Origin: an uncultured Oscillospiraceae bacterium
GTDB lineage: Bacteria; Bacillota; Clostridia; Oscillospirales; Ruminococcaceae
Assembly (NCBI GenBank): GCA_904396495.1
Contig: CAJFOJ010000073.1
Location: 1-36,146 of the forward strand
Length of the DNA stretch: 36,146 nucleotides
Reading direction: 5' to 3'
Shown here: positions 24,011 through 31,974 of the stretch, piece by piece
How the letters are laid out: every line of letters starts with the position of its first letter
How positions within the stretch are numbered: position 1 is the first letter of the stretch
Notes under the pieces: model-generated
What the model was told of the DNA's origin: nothing
The model's input: only the letters and a program-made list of their open reading frames with translations
Databases searched by the model: none
Position numbers and translations under genes: made by a program

Positions 24011-25609
24011 ATGAAAGCAAAACTTTTCCTCAAAAACACCGTGATTTTGACGGTGGGTTCCATCGTACTGCGGCTCATCGGGGTGGCCTTCGGGGCCTAC
24101 CTCTCCCGGCAGATCGGAGCCGAGGGCATGGGGCTTTACCAGCTTGTATTTTCGGTTTACAATTTCGCCTCCACCCTGGCGACTTCGGGGATCTACCTGT
24201 CGGTGACGAGGCTTGTGGCTGAGGGCATCGGACGGGGCTCCTACGCCGATGCCAACGACGCCATGCGAAAATGCATGATCTACGGCGTCATCGTCAGCAC
24301 GGTGGCGGCGTCGGCCCTCTATGGATTCTCGGTTCCCATCGGAACAACGCTTCTAGATGATCCGCGGACCATCCCCTCCTTACGGATTTTGGCCTGCGCC
24401 CTGCCCTTCATGGCGTTTTCCTCCAGTCTCAGAGGGTACTTCTTCGCCATTAGAAACGTCGTCAAGTCTACCTCCAGCCAAATCCTCGAGCAGCTTATCC
24501 GGATGGCGGTGGTGTCCGTCGGACTCACCATCCTGCTTCCCAAGGGAATGACCTGGGCTTGCGCCGCCATTGCACTGGGATCTGTTGGCGGCGAGGCACT
24601 TGCCTTTCTCTACACCCTCATTCTCTATCTCCGCGACCGGAAAAAGCGGAGCTTCACCCCCTGCCGGCAGAAAGAAACCACCCGCAAGGTGCTTTCCATC
24701 ACCATCCCGGTGGCCTTGAGCTCTTACCTGCGGTCGGCGCTGGTGACTTTAGAGAATATCCTCATTCCCAGGGGATTCAAAAAATATGGGGCGACGGGAG
24801 AAAGCGCCCTGGCCCAGTACGGAATGATGGAGGCCATGGTCATGCCCATCCTCACCTTTCCGTCAGCTTTTCTCACCTCCTTTTCGAGCCTTCTCGTTCC
24901 GGAGCTGGCAGAGGCGGCGGCGGTGGGCAACCGGCATCAGATCAACCGCCTCGCCTCCCGGGTCATGCAGCTCACCCTTTTTTTCTCCCTCCCTATCACG
25001 GCGGCATTTATCGCCTTTGGGGAGGATTTGGGAATGGCCGTCTACCAGAGTGCAGAGTCAGGCGCGATGCTGCGAGTATTGGCGCCGCTGGTGCCGATGC
25101 TCTATCTGGATACGGTAGCCGACGCTATGCTCAAGGGGCTGGACGAACAGGTGAGCTCGCTGCGGTACAGCATCATCGACTCGGCCATCAGCGTGGTGCT
25201 CATCTACCTGCTCATTCCCATTTACGGCGTCAACGGCTACATTGCCGTCATGTTCATCAGCACCTTTGTCAACGCCGCGCTGAGCATTAACTGCCTGGTG
25301 CGGGTGACTGAAATCCCCTTTTCCCTGGGCGACTGGGTGCTAAAACCCGTCTTTGCTGTAGCCGCTTCCTCTATCGGGGTACTCTATCTGGTACGTGGCA
25401 TCACCTTTTCCTCCTACACCATGGCGGTGGTGGTCAAAGCGGGGCTGATGCTTGTCTGCTACTTTGGATTGCTGCTGTTGACCCGGGCTATCACCATTCG
25501 GGAAATTCGGGATTTTACTAAGATGCTGCATTCCAATGCGCAGCGATCTCAACTGAATAAAGGAAACTTGCAGCCCGCCGCCAAAATAAAAGCCGAACGG
25601 GGCATATAA
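24011..25609 (+). CDS. SpoVB/MurJ-like lipid-linked saccharide flippase
   Basis: A 532-residue polytopic protein of the MATE/MVF superfamily, polysaccharide-biosynthesis branch. It opens with KNTVILTVGSIVLRLIGVAF and GAYLSRQIGAEGMGLYQLVF, the hallmark of SpoVB-type proteins of about 520 residues. About 14 hydrophobic helices are visible. B. subtilis SpoVB is needed for spore cortex formation and is thought to flip lipid-linked precursors. Firmicutes carry several paralogues, so the exact role is uncertain. The start is ATG 24011, nine bases after GGAAAGG; the frame is open upstream but that stretch overlaps the previous terminator region and is not membrane-like. It is followed by a strong terminator. 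Confidence 0.85.
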   Translation: MKAKLFLKNTVILTVGSIVLRLIGVAFGAYLSRQIGAEGMGLYQLVFSVYNFASTLATSGIYLSVTRLVAEGIGRGSYADANDAMRKCMIYGVIVSTVAASALYGFSVPIGTTLLDDPRTIPSLRILACALPFMAFSSSLRGYFFAIRNVVKSTSSQILEQLIRMAVVSVGLTILLPKGMTWACAAIALGSVGGEALAFLYTLILYLRDRKKRSFTPCRQKETTRKVLSITIPVALSSYLRSALVTLENILIPRGFKKYGATGESALAQYGMMEAMVMPILTFPSAFLTSFSSLLVPELAEAAAVGNRHQINRLASRVMQLTLFFSLPITAAFIAFGEDLGMAVYQSAESGAMLRVLAPLVPMLYLDTVADAMLKGLDEQVSSLRYSIIDSAISVVLIYLLIPIYGVNGYIAVMFISTFVNAALSINCLVRVTEIPFSLGDWVLKPVFAVAASSIGVLYLVRGITFSSYTMAVVVKAGLMLVCYFGLLLLTRAITIREIRDFTKMLHSNAQRSQLNKGNLQPAAKIKAERGI

Positions 25610-25614
25610 TCAGA

Positions 25615-25642
25615 ACCCCCGGCAGAGCCGGGGGTGTCTTTG
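25615..25642 (+). terminator. Terminator after the flippase gene
   Basis: A perfect 9-bp stem (25615-25623 with 25627-25635), almost all G-C, with a 3-nt loop and a short T-rich tail, five bases after the stop codon. Confidence 0.75.
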
Positions 25643-25657
25643 CGCTAAAGCTTACAA

Positions 25658-25706
25658 CAAGTAAAAACCGAGCCTTTCCATTCAGGAAAGGCTCGGTTTT
25701 TACTTG
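25658..25706. terminator. Bidirectional terminator between flippase and csoR
   Basis: A perfect 22-bp stem (25658-25679 with 25685-25706) with a 5-nt loop and A5/T5 inside the stem. It overlaps the last codons of csoR on the minus strand. Confidence 0.85.
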
Positions 25707-25963
25707 ACCATCTTATCCACTGTCGCCAAAATCTCCTCGATTTTGTCATCCCCGCCGCCCTGCTCAATGGCCTCTTTGACGCAGCCCTGCATGTGGGCGC
25801 GGATGATCTCCCGATTGGCTCGCCTGAGGATGGACTCGGTGGCGAGAATCTGGTTGGAGATGTCGATGCAGTAGCGGTCGTCCTCCACCATTTTGAGGAT
25901 GCCGTCCAGCTGTCCCCGGGCGGTTTTTAACAGGCGGGTAACCTGTGTCTTGTCGGCTTTCAT
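25700..25963 (-). CDS. csoR: Copper-sensing repressor CsoR
   Basis: An 87-residue all-helical repressor of the CsoR/RcnR family. The Cu(I)-binding triad is present with the family spacing: Cys32, His57 and Cys61 (YCIDIS and HMQGCV). Copper binding releases DNA and de-represses efflux genes. The start is ATG 25963 with GGAAAGGA upstream; a longer frame exists but overlaps copA and adds unrelated residues. It lies 25 bp downstream of copA on the same strand, so it should be under its own control through the operator upstream of copA. Confidence 0.9.
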   Translation of the reverse strand: MKADKTQVTRLLKTARGQLDGILKMVEDDRYCIDISNQILATESILRRANREIIRAHMQGCVKEAIEQGGGDDKIEEILATVDKMVK

Positions 25964-25988
25964 CGCTGTCGATCCTTTCCCCCTCACC

Positions 25989-26195
25989 TCAGGAGATGGA
26001 GACGACTTCGTAGCCCGCATCTTCAACAGCTTTGCGGAGAACGTCATCAGATACCCCGTTTTGGAGGGCGATAGAAGCGGTTTTCGCCTCCAAATCGACG
26101 GTGGCGGAAACGCCGTCAATGGCGTTTAACGCCTTTTCCACCCGGGCGGAGCAATGACCGCAGGACATGCCTTCAATTTTCATTGTTTTGTTCAT
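25989..26195 (-). other. Possible internal start giving a free CopZ-like chaperone
   Basis: Within copA, the ATG at 26195 (MNKTMKIEGMSCGHC) is preceded seven bases upstream by AAAGGAAG (26203-26210). Initiation there would give a 68-residue protein equivalent to CopZ, in frame with the pump. Internal initiation is inferred from spacing only. It may equally be the fossil start of a formerly separate copZ that became fused. Confidence 0.35.
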
Positions 26196-28580
26196 CAAGA
26201 TACTTCCTTTCTCCGGAACCTCTAGGGGCTCCTTTTTTTCTATGACTTGGACTGCCGTTTCTGTAGAAGTGGCGGCCCTTTCGCTGACAGAGTGCTTAAA
26301 TTTCGGTTTAAAGAGCTTTAGCCGCAGAGCGTTCATGACTACGCAAACCGAACTAAGGCTCATAGCCGCCGCGCCGAACATGGGATTTAATTTCCAACCC
26401 AGGGCGGTGAAGAACACCCCGGCGGCCAGAGGAATCCCCAGGCTGTTGTAGATGAGGGCCCAGAAAAGGTTTTCCCGAATGTTGCGGATGACCGCCCGGG
26501 AGAGCTGTACCATAGTGGCCACGTCCATCAGGTTGGATTTGACCAGCACCACGTCCGCCGACTCGATGGCGATGTCGGTGCCGGCTCCGATGGCCACGCC
26601 CACATCAGCCCGGGCCAGGGCGGGGGCGTCGTTAATGCCATCGCCCACCATGGCAACTTTTTTTCCCGCCTGTTGAAGTTTTGCGACCTCTGCTTCTTTG
26701 TCCTGAGGGAGCACCTCGGCTATGGTTGTCTTTAGCCCCAGCCGTTTCTGGATAGCGGCGGCGGTCTTTTTATTGTCGCCAGTGAGCATTACGACATGGA
26801 GGCCCATAGCCTGCATCTCATCGATGGCGGCTTTGGAGGTTTCCTTGACCGGGTCAGAGACGGCCACAATGCCGATGAGTGCTAAAACGCCGTCGTTTTC
26901 ACCGGCGGCAAAGTAAAGGGGTGTTTTGCCGTCATTTGCCAAGGCCTCGCCCTGTTTTTGAGCCTCCCCGATGGGGACGCCGTTTTCCTCCATAAGCCGC
27001 AGGTTGCCGGCCAAAATCTTCCGACCTAAAACCGTTCCCGACACCCCCAACCCGCTTAAGGTCTGGAAGTTGTCTACAGGAGAAAGAAGAACGCCGTTTT
27101 CCCCTGCGTAGGTTAAGATAGCCTCGGCCAAAGGATGCTCTGACCGTTTCTCGATGGAGGCGGCCAACGAAATCAGCTCGTCGGGGGAGATATTGCCCAA
27201 GGCCATCACATCGGTGACCCTGGGTTTGCCCTCAGTGATAGTGCCGGTTTTGTCGAGTACTACCGTGTCGACGGAGTGGGCGGTCTCCAGCGCCTCAGCC
27301 GACTTGATGAGGATGCCGTATTTAGCGCCCTGGCCGGTGCCAACCATGATAGCGGTGGGAGTGGCCAGCCCCAGCGCACAAGGGCAGGAGATGACTAAGA
27401 CTGAAATGGCGATATTGAGGGCGAACTCAAAGGATTCTCCCACCAACAGCCAGATAATAAAGGCGGCCAAAGCGATAAGGATGACCGCTGGGACGAAAAT
27501 TGAACTGATTTTATCGGCCAGCTTTGCAATGGGGGCTTTGGAGGAACCCGCCTCCTCCATGAGCCGGATGATCTGGGAGAGAGTAGTGTCGTCGCCCACC
27601 TCGGTGGCCTTAAACTTCAAGAAACCCGTTTTGTTAATGGTGGCGCCGATGACCTTGTCGCCTGGGTTTTTGGCCACCGGAATGCTCTCGCCGGTGAGGG
27701 CGGATTCGTCTACTGCCGAAGCGCCCTCGACGACGATGCCGTCCACTGGGATGGTCTGACCTGACTTGATGACCACGATATCGCCCTTTTGAACGTCGGC
27801 CACGTCGATTTCCAGCTCTTTCCCATCCCGTTCCACCGTGGCGGTCTGGGGCCGGAGGTTTACAAGCTTAATGATGGCGTCGGAGGTCTTGGCCTTGGCC
27901 CTGGTCTCCAGGAATTTGCCCAGGGTGATGAGGGTGAGAATCATCCCCGCCGACTCAAAATACAGGTCCATGGCGTAGTGGTGGACTTTGTCCATGTCGC
28001 CCACCGCCATACCAAATCCGATCTGGTAGATGGCGATGATGCCGTAAACTACTGCTGCTGTGGAGCCAATGGCGATGAGGGAATCCATGTTGGGAGCGCC
28101 CCGGAATAGGGTTTTAAACCCCACCCGGAAAAATTTAAAGTTGACAAACACTACTGGCAGGATCAGCAAAAACTGGGTAAAGGCCAGGACGATGGCCGAA
28201 GCGTCGCCGTGAAAAACTGCGGGGAGAGGCCAGCCCATCATATGTCCCATGCTGATGTAAAAAAGGGGAACGGTGAAGATAATCGACCAGATGAGCCGGT
28301 GCTTCATCTGTTTTAGTTCGTCCTCCTGAGTGGAGGGGGCCTGAGCCGATGGATTTTTCGTCCCCGTGCCCGGAACCGACGCGCCGTAACCCGCCTGTTC
28401 CACCGCCTTGATGATGGCGCTTTCGTCGGTCTTTTGCTCGTCGTAGCTGACCATCATGCTGTTGCTTAAAAGGTTGACGCTGACGTTGTCCACGCCCTCC
28501 ACCTTGGAGACGCCTTTTTCCACGTGGGCGGAACAGGCGGAACAGGTCATGCCGGTTACGTTAAACTTTTGCTTTTTCAT
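25989..28580 (-). CDS. copA: Copper-exporting P1B-type ATPase with fused C-terminal HMA domain
   Basis: An 863-residue Cu(I) efflux pump. An N-terminal heavy-metal-associated domain has CSAC at residues 13-16. The ATPase core shows ALTGES, the metal-channel SCPCALG near residue 400, the phosphorylation loop DKTGT near 443, SEHPLA and GDGIND near 647. Unusually, a second HMA domain (MSCGHCSARVEK) follows a charged linker after the last membrane helix, at residues about 796-863. In most Firmicutes this domain is the separate chaperone CopZ. The start is ATG 28580 behind GGAAGGAG, five codons inside the longest frame. It heads an operon with csoR. Confidence 0.93.
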   Translation of the reverse strand: MKKQKFNVTGMTCSACSAHVEKGVSKVEGVDNVSVNLLSNSMMVSYDEQKTDESAIIKAVEQAGYGASVPGTGTKNPSAQAPSTQEDELKQMKHRLIWSIIFTVPLFYISMGHMMGWPLPAVFHGDASAIVLAFTQFLLILPVVFVNFKFFRVGFKTLFRGAPNMDSLIAIGSTAAVVYGIIAIYQIGFGMAVGDMDKVHHYAMDLYFESAGMILTLITLGKFLETRAKAKTSDAIIKLVNLRPQTATVERDGKELEIDVADVQKGDIVVIKSGQTIPVDGIVVEGASAVDESALTGESIPVAKNPGDKVIGATINKTGFLKFKATEVGDDTTLSQIIRLMEEAGSSKAPIAKLADKISSIFVPAVILIALAAFIIWLLVGESFEFALNIAISVLVISCPCALGLATPTAIMVGTGQGAKYGILIKSAEALETAHSVDTVVLDKTGTITEGKPRVTDVMALGNISPDELISLAASIEKRSEHPLAEAILTYAGENGVLLSPVDNFQTLSGLGVSGTVLGRKILAGNLRLMEENGVPIGEAQKQGEALANDGKTPLYFAAGENDGVLALIGIVAVSDPVKETSKAAIDEMQAMGLHVVMLTGDNKKTAAAIQKRLGLKTTIAEVLPQDKEAEVAKLQQAGKKVAMVGDGINDAPALARADVGVAIGAGTDIAIESADVVLVKSNLMDVATMVQLSRAVIRNIRENLFWALIYNSLGIPLAAGVFFTALGWKLNPMFGAAAMSLSSVCVVMNALRLKLFKPKFKHSVSERAATSTETAVQVIEKKEPLEVPEKGSILMNKTMKIEGMSCGHCSARVEKALNAIDGVSATVDLEAKTASIALQNGVSDDVLRKAVEDAGYEVVSIS

Positions 28581-28633
28581 GGGAACTCCTTCCAATAAAA
28601 CCGCCGGAAAGCGGTTGAAAATACCATATCACC

Positions 28634-28650
28634 TACACCCCGGGGGGGTA
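28634..28650. promoter_or_regulatory. CsoR-type copper operator
   Basis: TACACCCCGGGGGGGTA is a pseudo-palindrome with the TAC...GTA ends and central G/C run typical of CsoR operators. It begins a few bases downstream of the predicted copA transcription start, well placed for repression. Confidence 0.65.
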
Positions 28651-28659
28651 TCTAACTAT

Positions 28660-28689
28660 AGTATACTTTATAGGTGTATTTTTTGTCAA
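28660..28689 (-). promoter_or_regulatory. copA-csoR promoter
   Basis: On the minus strand TTGACA (28689-28684) and TATACT (28665-28660) are separated by 18 bases. The start would fall near 28653, at the edge of the CsoR-type operator. Confidence 0.7.
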
Positions 28690-28768
28690 GTGTACTTCCT
28701 TGAAATATAGAATTAACTATTAATTTTGGTTTAAAAAATATTTCTAAATTTTTAGTTAACAAATTATA

Positions 28769-28797
28769 TTGACAATTTGTAAATAAAATAATATAAT
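28769..28797 (+). promoter_or_regulatory. Consensus sigma-A promoter of the zinc-ribbon operon
   Basis: TTGACA (28769-28774) and TATAAT (28792-28797) match the consensus exactly, with a 17-base spacer. The predicted leader is about 95 bases of AT-rich sequence. Such a perfect promoter suggests strong constitutive expression unless an operator is hidden in the leader. Confidence 0.75.
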
Positions 28798-28899
28798 ATT
28801 AAATAAAATAATGATATTTTAAATTTATTAATAAAAATTGCGTAAAATGGTGGTTTTTAGTATCAATTCGTTCTAAATGCACTAGAAGGAGAAATTTTT

Positions 28900-29313
28900 A
28901 TGTATTGTGCAAAATGCGGTGCGATTTTACCGGAAAATGAACAGGTTTGTCCTCAATGCCAATTTGATAACAGTTCTTTGCAAAAGCCGGCCCAAGCTCC
29001 TTTCCAGGTGGATCAGACATTATCAGTACACCAGGAGCCTTTGGAACATTCGCAATGGGATATCGCCCATATTATTCGCCTTTGCATTTATTGTTTGCTT
29101 GCCCTAGTGGTTCTAATTCTGTCTTTTGTAGCCGCTGGAAAAATTTCCGAAGCGGGACTTGAAATCATGCAGATTGAGTCCGTGGGCGGAAAAACACTGG
29201 ATGAGGCTTATTATTACCGTTTGGGGGAGCTGTATTCCGGGTATGCGCTCTTTGCCCGTTCTATAGGGATTTTCTTTGCGTCAGTGCTGGCCTGGCTTGG
29301 ATTCCGAAAATAG
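28900..29313 (+). CDS. Zinc-ribbon membrane protein (first of three)
   Basis: A 137-residue protein. An N-terminal zinc ribbon uses Cys3, Cys6, Cys17 and Cys20 (MYCAKCG...CPQC). A Gln/Pro-rich linker leads to two membrane helices (about 58-80 and 116-135), with a short extracytoplasmic loop containing LDEAYYYRLGELYSGY. Function unknown. It has AGAAGGAG at 28884-28891 and is followed 12 bases later by another zinc-ribbon gene. Confidence 0.75.
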   Translation: MYCAKCGAILPENEQVCPQCQFDNSSLQKPAQAPFQVDQTLSVHQEPLEHSQWDIAHIIRLCIYCLLALVVLILSFVAAGKISEAGLEIMQIESVGGKTLDEAYYYRLGELYSGYALFARSIGIFFASVLAWLGFRK

Positions 29314-29325
29314 GGAGGGATTGCT

Positions 29326-29850
29326 GTGAAACAGTGCCCAAAGTGCGGACTGCCGATACAGGATGAGGACAGGTTTTGTGTTCGATGCGGTGGGGCCTTA
29401 AAAGGTAGCCATTTAACCCAAAAGAAACTAATTGTGATAGTTACATTGATTGCCGTTGTTGCTTTGGGTGTTTTGTTATTCATTTTATTATCTGATAACA
29501 GTCGGTTCGAGCAGGCGGCAAGGGATGTGGACAGTCGCCGTACAGAGCGCATCATCAGTGAATACTTTTCCACACCCCGGCTTGATGATCTGGTAGTTGC
29601 GAAAGGTTGGAGATTCTATACAGAGGGAGATTATGTCTACGTAGAGGGCCACGTTACCAACTTGGGAGATAATGAAATCAATTATTTTGAGATTACAGCA
29701 GAATTTTTGGATTCATCGGGCAGGGTATTGGATACCGATTGGACAAACGGTACAAATGTGTCGCCCGGTGCCTCTAAGTCGTTTAAGATCATGTGTAAAA
29801 AGCCTTATGGCCTATCAAAGGCACAGGTTAAGGTAACGGATGTTAGTTAA
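29326..29850 (+). CDS. Zinc-ribbon membrane protein with FxLYD-like domain (second of three)
   Basis: A 174-residue protein starting at GTG, with GGGAGG overlapping the previous stop. The N-terminal zinc ribbon is Cys4, Cys7, Cys18, Cys21. One membrane helix lies at about residues 33-55. The outer part (about 80-174) is a beta-sandwich of FxLYD type (VYVEGHVTNLGDNEINYFEI, FLDSSGRVLDTDW, VSPGASKSFKI), a module common on Firmicute surface proteins. The zinc ribbon would be inside and the sandwich outside. Confidence 0.75.
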   Translation: MKQCPKCGLPIQDEDRFCVRCGGALKGSHLTQKKLIVIVTLIAVVALGVLLFILLSDNSRFEQAARDVDSRRTERIISEYFSTPRLDDLVVAKGWRFYTEGDYVYVEGHVTNLGDNEINYFEITAEFLDSSGRVLDTDWTNGTNVSPGASKSFKIMCKKPYGLSKAQVKVTDVS

Positions 29851-29862
29851 GGAGTGGTGAAA

Positions 29863-31095
29863 ATGTATTGCAGAAAATGTGGGGAGGAATTACCGGAGGG
29901 GTGTGTATTTTGCACATCCTGCGGGGAAAAGGTCAACGACAAAGCAGATGAGGTGCCTGTTCACAACGTACAGGATTCTCCCTCCCCAGAGATGGGGCCC
30001 GATCCTTCAAGTGAAGAGGAAAGTTTAAATGATAACAATGTGCTTGCTCAGGAAAATCAGCCACCATCAGTAAAAAAACGAAAGAAGTGGCCAATTATTG
30101 TAGGGGTGTGTGGTGTAGCTGTCATCGCGGTGGCGGTGGCTTTGACGGCTCTTATTTTCAAGCCCTCCGGCAATATTCCCTTTGCGTCCTTTAATGCCGG
30201 CAATGGCGGGAAGATGGCCTGTACCGGAGATGCGCTATATTATCTAGGAGAAAAATCATCTACCAACCACGATATTGTGTTGCTCAAAGCAAAACTAGAT
30301 GGAACGGGAGAGCAGGTTTTACTGGATCAAAAGTTTATTGAGCATATCTTTGCCTATAAGCACCGAATTTATTATATTAAAGATGAAGATCAATCTATTC
30401 TCGGTTCAGTTGATGAAAAGGGACAGGATGAGAAAATACTCTTGGAAAAAGAGCACGGTTCTGATTCGTCGATGAAAAATCTGTATGTAGCAAATGATTA
30501 TATTTTTTATATTTATGGCGACGCTTTGTATCGGTGCGATCTGGATGGACAAAATGAAACTGTTGTGTTGGACGTAGAACCGGATTCTTTCTGTATTGAA
30601 AAAGGCACTCTTTATTTTGCCGTCGAAGATAAAATCAAAAAATGCAACCTGAATGGTGAGGAGATAGAGGAGTTGGCGGATGAGGATGCTAATTTTCTGA
30701 ATTTTTATAACGGCTCTCTTTATTTTACGCGGTCAGAAGGCCCGTTGTGTAGGATGAATCCTAAAAAGAAGCAGGTAGAAGAAATTGGCGGCAGCAGTGT
30801 CGGTACATATGTTATTTTTGATAACAAGTTTTATTATACTGAGGCAATGTCTGCCGATGAACTCGCAAGTCTTAGCGAAAGATTGGGAGATGGTGATAAA
30901 ATGGATTCCGTGATATATCTGCTTGCCATGATTGGATCAGGTAGCGTCTGGTCTATGAATTTAGATGGTACCGATTTTCAGGAAGTAGAAGATGCGGCGG
31001 CTCCCTTTTTATACCGTCTCTATAGTACCCCAAACGGCTTGTATTATCAGGCGGCCGCTCTGTTGGATATCGTTGAACCATTTCCAATTCATTAA
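29863..31095 (+). CDS. Zinc-ribbon membrane protein with DUF5050-like propeller (third of three)
   Basis: A 410-residue protein. The zinc ribbon is Cys3, Cys6, Cys17, Cys20; an acidic linker (24-70) and a membrane helix (about 76-99) follow. The outer domain contains at least five repeats of the type IYYI...L...DG, for example YIFYIYGDALYRCDLDGQNE and LYFAVEDKIKKCNLNGEE, as in DUF5050 propeller-like proteins. The start is ATG 29863, eight bases after AAGGAG; two GTG codons in frame just upstream lie on the ribosome site. It is the last gene of the operon; no clear terminator follows. Confidence 0.75.
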   Translation: MYCRKCGEELPEGCVFCTSCGEKVNDKADEVPVHNVQDSPSPEMGPDPSSEEESLNDNNVLAQENQPPSVKKRKKWPIIVGVCGVAVIAVAVALTALIFKPSGNIPFASFNAGNGGKMACTGDALYYLGEKSSTNHDIVLLKAKLDGTGEQVLLDQKFIEHIFAYKHRIYYIKDEDQSILGSVDEKGQDEKILLEKEHGSDSSMKNLYVANDYIFYIYGDALYRCDLDGQNETVVLDVEPDSFCIEKGTLYFAVEDKIKKCNLNGEEIEELADEDANFLNFYNGSLYFTRSEGPLCRMNPKKKQVEEIGGSSVGTYVIFDNKFYYTEAMSADELASLSERLGDGDKMDSVIYLLAMIGSGSVWSMNLDGTDFQEVEDAAAPFLYRLYSTPNGLYYQAAALLDIVEPFPIH

Positions 31096-31257
31096 ACTTT
31101 TTCATACATGACGCCAATCACAACCACACGTCAAACGGGTGATTTGGACAAGTGCTATAAACCCATGATATCGGCCAGCGTCTAAAGGCGCTGGCTTTCA
31201 CATACGTTCAAGACTATTGCCTTTGTCTCTTTTGCCGCTACTTAAAGGGCGTTTGTA
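31096..31257. other. Intergenic DNA with likely IS200-type right end
   Basis: No gene is seen. It contains the hairpin at 31174-31195 described separately and then runs into the decayed transposase. The outer boundary of the element cannot be placed by eye. Confidence 0.35.
31174..31195. repeat. Candidate right-end hairpin of IS200/IS605 element
   Basis: GCCAGCG (31174-31180) pairs with CGCTGGC (31189-31195) around an 8-base loop. Position, beyond the 3' end of the decayed transposase, fits the subterminal hairpin of this family. Confidence 0.45.
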
Positions 31258-31735
31258 TTACTTGCTACTCTTAAAAAGGTCTTCGGATTCTTTGACACTT
31301 AGCTGATCCATTGCAATATCTTGCTTTTCCTGGTCCTCCATGTATTTCTTTATCGTATCTTCTCATTGAGTCACACCGTGCTAACATAGTCCCCTTTTTA
31401 CCAAAATCCCCGATTCCGATATGCAAATTTCATATTCCCGAACTTCTGAAATATCATTAAACCGTTCTTCCCTTTGAGATCCCCTCCATGAACCCGGATA
31501 CACTCATCTTTTATGGGACACTTACCAGTAGATGAATATGGCTTCCCCTTCTATGATTTCTACCCCCTTCCATTGGCATAACGTCCTCAATATTTCTCTG
31601 ATTGTTTTTCTCTTTTCTGAATAAAATACTTTCCTTCTGTACTTTGGCGCAAATACGATATGGTATTTACAATTCCACTTTGTGTGCTAGACGATTTTTG
31701 ACGTTATTTTTCTCTGGCCTTTTAATGTCCTCCTA
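31258..31735 (-). pseudogene. Decayed IS200/IS605-family transposase (TnpA)
   Basis: The minus strand encodes KWNCKYHIVFAPKYRRKVFY and then TIREILRTLCQWKGVEII, the N-terminal half of the HUH transposase TnpA. It then enters a TGG-TAA stop. The HIHLLVSVP segment with the HUH motif is found one frame away. Further stops and shifts follow, and a recognisable C-terminus (DIAMDQLSVKESEDLFKSSK) ends at 31258. At least three frame disruptions make it inactive. Confidence 0.85.
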
Positions 31736-31822
31736 ATGTGTTTTTCAGCGTAACTGGCAGGTCACACTTTTATGATACACACTAGCAGTTTTTTGTCTTT
31801 CTCACCGCTTAAGCTTTTTTCA

Positions 31823-31843
31823 ACCACGCGACTTTCGCGTGGT
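31823..31843. repeat. Candidate left-end hairpin of IS200/IS605 element
   Basis: ACCACGCGA (31823-31831) pairs perfectly with TCGCGTGGT (31835-31843) around CTT. It lies about 100 bp upstream of the transposase remnant, where the left-end hairpin is expected. Confidence 0.55.
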
Positions 31844-31857
31844 TTTCTTTTTACAAA

Positions 31858-31886
31858 AAAACCACTAGTAAACTACTAGTGGTTTT
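31858..31886. terminator. Terminator after the BtrH-like gene
   Basis: A perfect 13-bp stem (31858-31870 with 31874-31886) with a 3-nt loop and A/T-rich feet, about 90 bp beyond the stop codon on the minus strand. Confidence 0.65.
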
Positions 31887-31974
31887 GCTGCTTATCGGGA
31901 AAACTAAGTAAAAGAGGCCGCCAACAACCAACTTGGCGCATTCGACAAACAACCGGAGTTGTATGAGAATCTAT

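Noticed and set aside
24559-25290. 243-codon plus-strand frame inside the flippase gene
   Set aside because: Composition is Pro/Arg/His-rich, typical of an out-of-frame reading of GC-rich DNA, and the flippase frame is well supported.
27154-27759. 201-codon plus-strand frame opposite copA
   Set aside because: Antisense to conserved P-type ATPase motifs, with no independent start signals.
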